Assembly: GCA_040954595.2 (NCBI GenBank)
Contig: CM082591.2
Coordinates: 992,001-1,056,000 of the forward strand
Length of the DNA: 64,000 nucleotides
Origin: Balanoglossus misakiensis
Taxonomy: Eukaryota; Hemichordata
Direction: 5' to 3'
Within the stretch, counting starts at the first letter, position 1. Each line of letters starts with the position of its first letter. The translations under genes and the position numbers were made by a program. Under the pieces are notes generated by a model. It had not been told where the DNA came from. It searched no databases and saw only the letters and a program-made list of their open reading frames with translations. Shown one piece after another: positions 60,789 to 64,000 of this stretch.

Positions 60789-62889
60789 GTACTACCATTT
60801 TGTTTATCAACTTCAAAGTAATCCGAGAAGCGCCTAATTATTGTTTAAAAAATGACCAAGCTAGAATCATGCTCACTGAAGTCACGTCAACACAACATTC
60901 CATCACCATATGGTACCTACACTATAGAGTTAACGTCGGCCATTGTCCTCACCTGAGCTAGTACACATGCATTGTTCATAAAACTAGTTTACTGCTTTTA
61001 TGCTGAACTAGAACCAGGTAGAATTCCCACAATGAGCAGACATGAGGCACATTAACCTATTTTTCCATTTCTATGAGGCTTTATTATGCATTGCAGAAAA
61101 TGTTGACATCTAGGGACAGAACGACAAGATTCAAACCCTCTGAATGTGGAAGTCAAAAATACTTTGTTTGAACAATATGGTTCCCGTCTGCCTACGTAAT
61201 TATCACCTGAGAGCTCCACTGACAACACCAAAAGACTTGCGCAATACCGCAATTTCAGATTAATTCCTGATTTCAACAAAAAAGTGGGGAAAATGAGGAA
61301 GTTGGAATCAGATAAGCTTATCTGTAGTATGTGTACTATGTAACTGTTTTATTGTGTATTTACACATTGCACACTGACTCTGAAGTAAGGCTGGAAACCG
61401 ATGGCTATATCGCGTGCAATCATCACGCGCCTACTCAGTGCACAGTCCAATGTCTAAACGCCGTCGAAACACTTCACATATTCAAAGACAATAAAAGCAT
61501 TGACTGTAGCATGTTTGCGATGGGAATTAAACGATTACCATTGCCTGTCATTGCAGAACATGAAATATTTTAACATTGGAATTTGATTATTGATTAAGAT
61601 AACAGATCCTTGATAAAATGAACCATTGGCAATTTTCCAGATATTGACCGCAATGGATCTAATTGTCAGGGTTGTCAATAATTGTGTGCTGTTTGTCAAA
61701 TATATTTTTTTAGGTTTTTATCGTAGAATTGGCATGTACATTAGTGCGGGACATATCTTGAACCCATTGAACACCAAATTTCAAGAGAATGTGTAATTTG
61801 TTGAAAGATGATAAGACTAACAGTAGGGCATCATGATGGCCCCATATCCGCCCTGACAGGCGTTCTGTGTATGTTTGTGGTAACCATGGCGTTTATGTAA
61901 ATAGCTCTGGATCCTCCTATCAGACTATATATCTCAGATTGTTGTAGACATCATGACCACTACCACACGATTACTAACATTGTCTGTGATGTAATAATTG
62001 CAATCTCTTGTCTCTATCAAATCTTGTTGGCTGGACATCAAGTTTATGTGGGGAGTACATGGGCCTGAGGACAGATTATCAGCAAAATGATACTCCTCCA
62101 ACACTTTTAACTTTGAAGATAAGATCACATTTAATTTTAAAGTCGTTTATCATTAAGTTAATTAAACCAGACACGGGAGATTTTCATAACCTGTTCTGAA
62201 CAGGTACCTGGAGGCACCATTGGTGACGCAAGGTTTACTCAATGCAAGATTGTAACACACCCATACATTCCATTGTCTACATCACGAATCGGTACATTGT
62301 TTGTTTTCTTACAAACCGTTCCAGTCCATTCTAAGTCTCCCGACCGTGTCCTCATTCAAAGGAGGAGACTCTTTAATAACCACTGATGCCCTGACAGGTC
62401 AACACAATGCAACGCCCGCGCATAATTTTTACCAAGTATCCCAGACTGACCTCTTTAAAAATATTTGCTTTAACCTCCACATCATGACAGGCATTTATTG
62501 TTCGTGTTTGCGCAGACAATTCTCATTGATTTTTTAGAAATGAAGTATGAGTTTTGAAACAGAACCTGTTAGAGTCTCAACCCAGTTGAAGGTCGGGACA
62601 ACTTTTCAATAGTTGACTTGTCCCGTAATTTACCCACTGCTGCAGGGTCAATGAGCGGTCACCGACTGGCGCAGTTTGAAATGAAACTTTCAGGGGGTGG
62701 GGGCGATGGGGGTGGAATTCAATACTTTGAAGTTTCGCTACATAACTGATCCTTACCTGTGATCCTAATGTCTCGATCATCCACAGTTGAACTTTCAACG
62801 GACAAAAATTGACACACACACACATGTATATTCCCTTGTAAAAAGTCCAATCTTTAAAAAAAGACAGAAAGATTTTATAAAACTGTGGT
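60789..62889. other. Spacer or intron, no gene seen
   Basis: AT-rich sequence. Several short frames lack domains and splice context. Nothing else is supported. Confidence 0.45.
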
Positions 62890-63024
62890 TCAATCATGGT
62901 TATTTACTCCAAATTTATCAGCTCCAATTTTGTCACATGTGTGTTTGATGTTGGGTGTTTGAGGAACAGTCATGTACTCAGAAAAGCTTCTGATATGTAC
63001 AAAACTGTCCACTTGCTCTGGTAG
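62890..63024 (-). CDS. Possible terminal exon of an unknown minus-strand gene
   Basis: An acceptor (cttttttaatcag) is followed by a 44-codon frame to a stop (LPEQVDSFVHIRSFSEYMTV to KFGVNNHD). The polypyrimidine tract is good and the residue mix is protein-like. No domain is recognised. The gene would continue to the right of the window. Confidence 0.25.
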   Translation of the reverse strand, partial: LPEQVDSFVHIRSFSEYMTVPQTPNIKHTCDKIGADKFGVNNHD

Positions 63025-63739
63025 CTGATTAAAAAAGAAAAATAGTATGAAGGATTGATACAGAAAACTGACAGACAAGGAATGGAAAGGCTTAAAGTAG
63101 GAGTGAGAAGAATTGAATTGAAACCATATTAAAAATAGAACTCTCAATAAAAAAAAACATAAAAATTAATATCCTTTGTTTGGAAATTGTATCTCTTCTA
63201 CTTTCAGTTTCACATGTTTTGTAATTATAAGTGATAACTGGGGTGGTTTCGCTGAGTCATGAAATGTTTTTAGATTCACAAACATTACTTTCACTTTGAC
63301 ACTCTATTTAACAAATGATCATTCAGTAGGGTGATATCACAGCTTTCTTTGTAACTAAAAAAGTGTGTGGGCGTGATGAGGCTTGTACTACACTCTTGTT
63401 GACCTATATCTCTCGGTTGTGTGCAACTGGTGTTCATAGAAAGAGGTTGTCTTTACTTCTCCACACATTCTTTCTGTAATATAAAGTTTAAGCTTCAGAT
63501 CCCTGTTTTAAAAACAACACACAGAGGTACTTATTCCCTGTTGGCAAGCCAAGATTGAGATTAGAAACAAACTGATCCCTTTAATCCAAAACCTGAAAGC
63601 TATAGACTTATAATATTAGTTGTGCTGATTTATTAGTGTTCACCTTGAAACTTTAGTTTACAACAACAAAAATTTTCCCTTGACATGACACATATGGACA
63701 GTGTTGTTTAGATCAAATCTGAAATGACCACGGTTTATA

Positions 63740-63910
63740 TCAATAACCCCAAAGCACCATGGAAAATAACATTCCTGAGGAAACTTCCCCAAACTCCTTG
63801 TGAGGAACTAAAACATCAAAATCTTTACTGAACACACCATGTAAAACAGTAAACACAGAGCTACCCAGCACTGACTGAAATGCATCGTGGGAAATGTGCA
63901 ACTTTTTCAA
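63740..63910 (-). CDS. Possible exon or gene fragment on the minus strand
   Basis: A frame after a weak acceptor (cccctttgtttgaag) encodes HCGRLKKLHISHDAFQSVLG and continues to GMLFSMVLWGY then a stop. It lacks its own ATG. No family is recognised and the downstream border is unclear; it could be noncoding. Confidence 0.2.
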   Translation of the reverse strand: MKKLHISHDAFQSVLGSSVFTVLHGVFSKDFDVLVPHKEFGEVSSGMLFSMVLWGY

Positions 63911-64000
63911 TCGACCACAGTGCTTCAAACAAAGGGGTCCAAATGGTCAAGCATGGATCATGCATGTAATTTATTGCATCTTTGTTGTCAATCAGTCTGG

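Noticed and set aside
1-64000. CRISPR arrays, operons or phage-like gene clusters
   Set aside because: The window is clearly animal nuclear DNA with spliced genes; all repeats seen are microsatellites, tandem duplications or fold-back elements without spacers.

Overview
The window is animal nuclear DNA. Genes are split by many short introns with GT..AG borders, exons join in frame, and introns and spacers are AT-rich and full of microsatellites and short repeats. Five genes have clear metazoan counterparts: ZC4H2, TERB1, AP-2 alpha-adaptin, a CACHD1-type VWA/cache protein and an ELF3/ESE-type ETS factor. There is also a glutaredoxin-DEP-DUF547 fusion. Family content, intron density and short dispersed palindromic repeats suggest a marine invertebrate, perhaps a deuterostome such as a hemichordate, lancelet or echinoderm. 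I cannot name the species.

Layout: 1-34.3 kb carries five genes, all on the minus strand. (1) 1384-6477 is an unfamiliar gene whose six predicted exons join in frame into a signal peptide, a short ectodomain containing a duplicated exon, one transmembrane helix and a C-terminal NHL beta-propeller. (2) 9908-10612 is an intronless ZC4H2. (3) 11578-17233 is TERB1, a meiotic telomere-attachment protein, in 14 exons. (4) 19461-29081 is the alpha subunit of the AP-2 clathrin adaptor, about 24 exons. (5) 31363-34277 is the glutaredoxin-DEP-DUF547 protein, 9 exons. The strand then switches. A roughly 740-bp divergent promoter region separates gene 5 from (6) 35018-46062, a VWA/cache-domain type I membrane protein in 25 exons. 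About 8 kb of gene-poor, microsatellite-rich DNA follows, holding two TATA-containing promoter candidates. Next is (7) 54306-57434, an ETS factor with pointed, AT-hook and ETS domains. The last 5 kb has only orphan exon candidates.

The genes do not form a pathway; they are ordinary neighbouring animal genes (telomere attachment in meiosis, endocytosis, membrane signalling, transcription). The most unusual items are the membrane-anchored NHL protein, a TERB1 that ends before the Myb domain but carries TRF-binding-like and CDK-like motifs, and a kappaB-like site next to the TATA box upstream of the ELF3-type gene. Exon coordinates come from reading splice signals and checking reading-frame phase by hand; individual borders may be off by a base or two.
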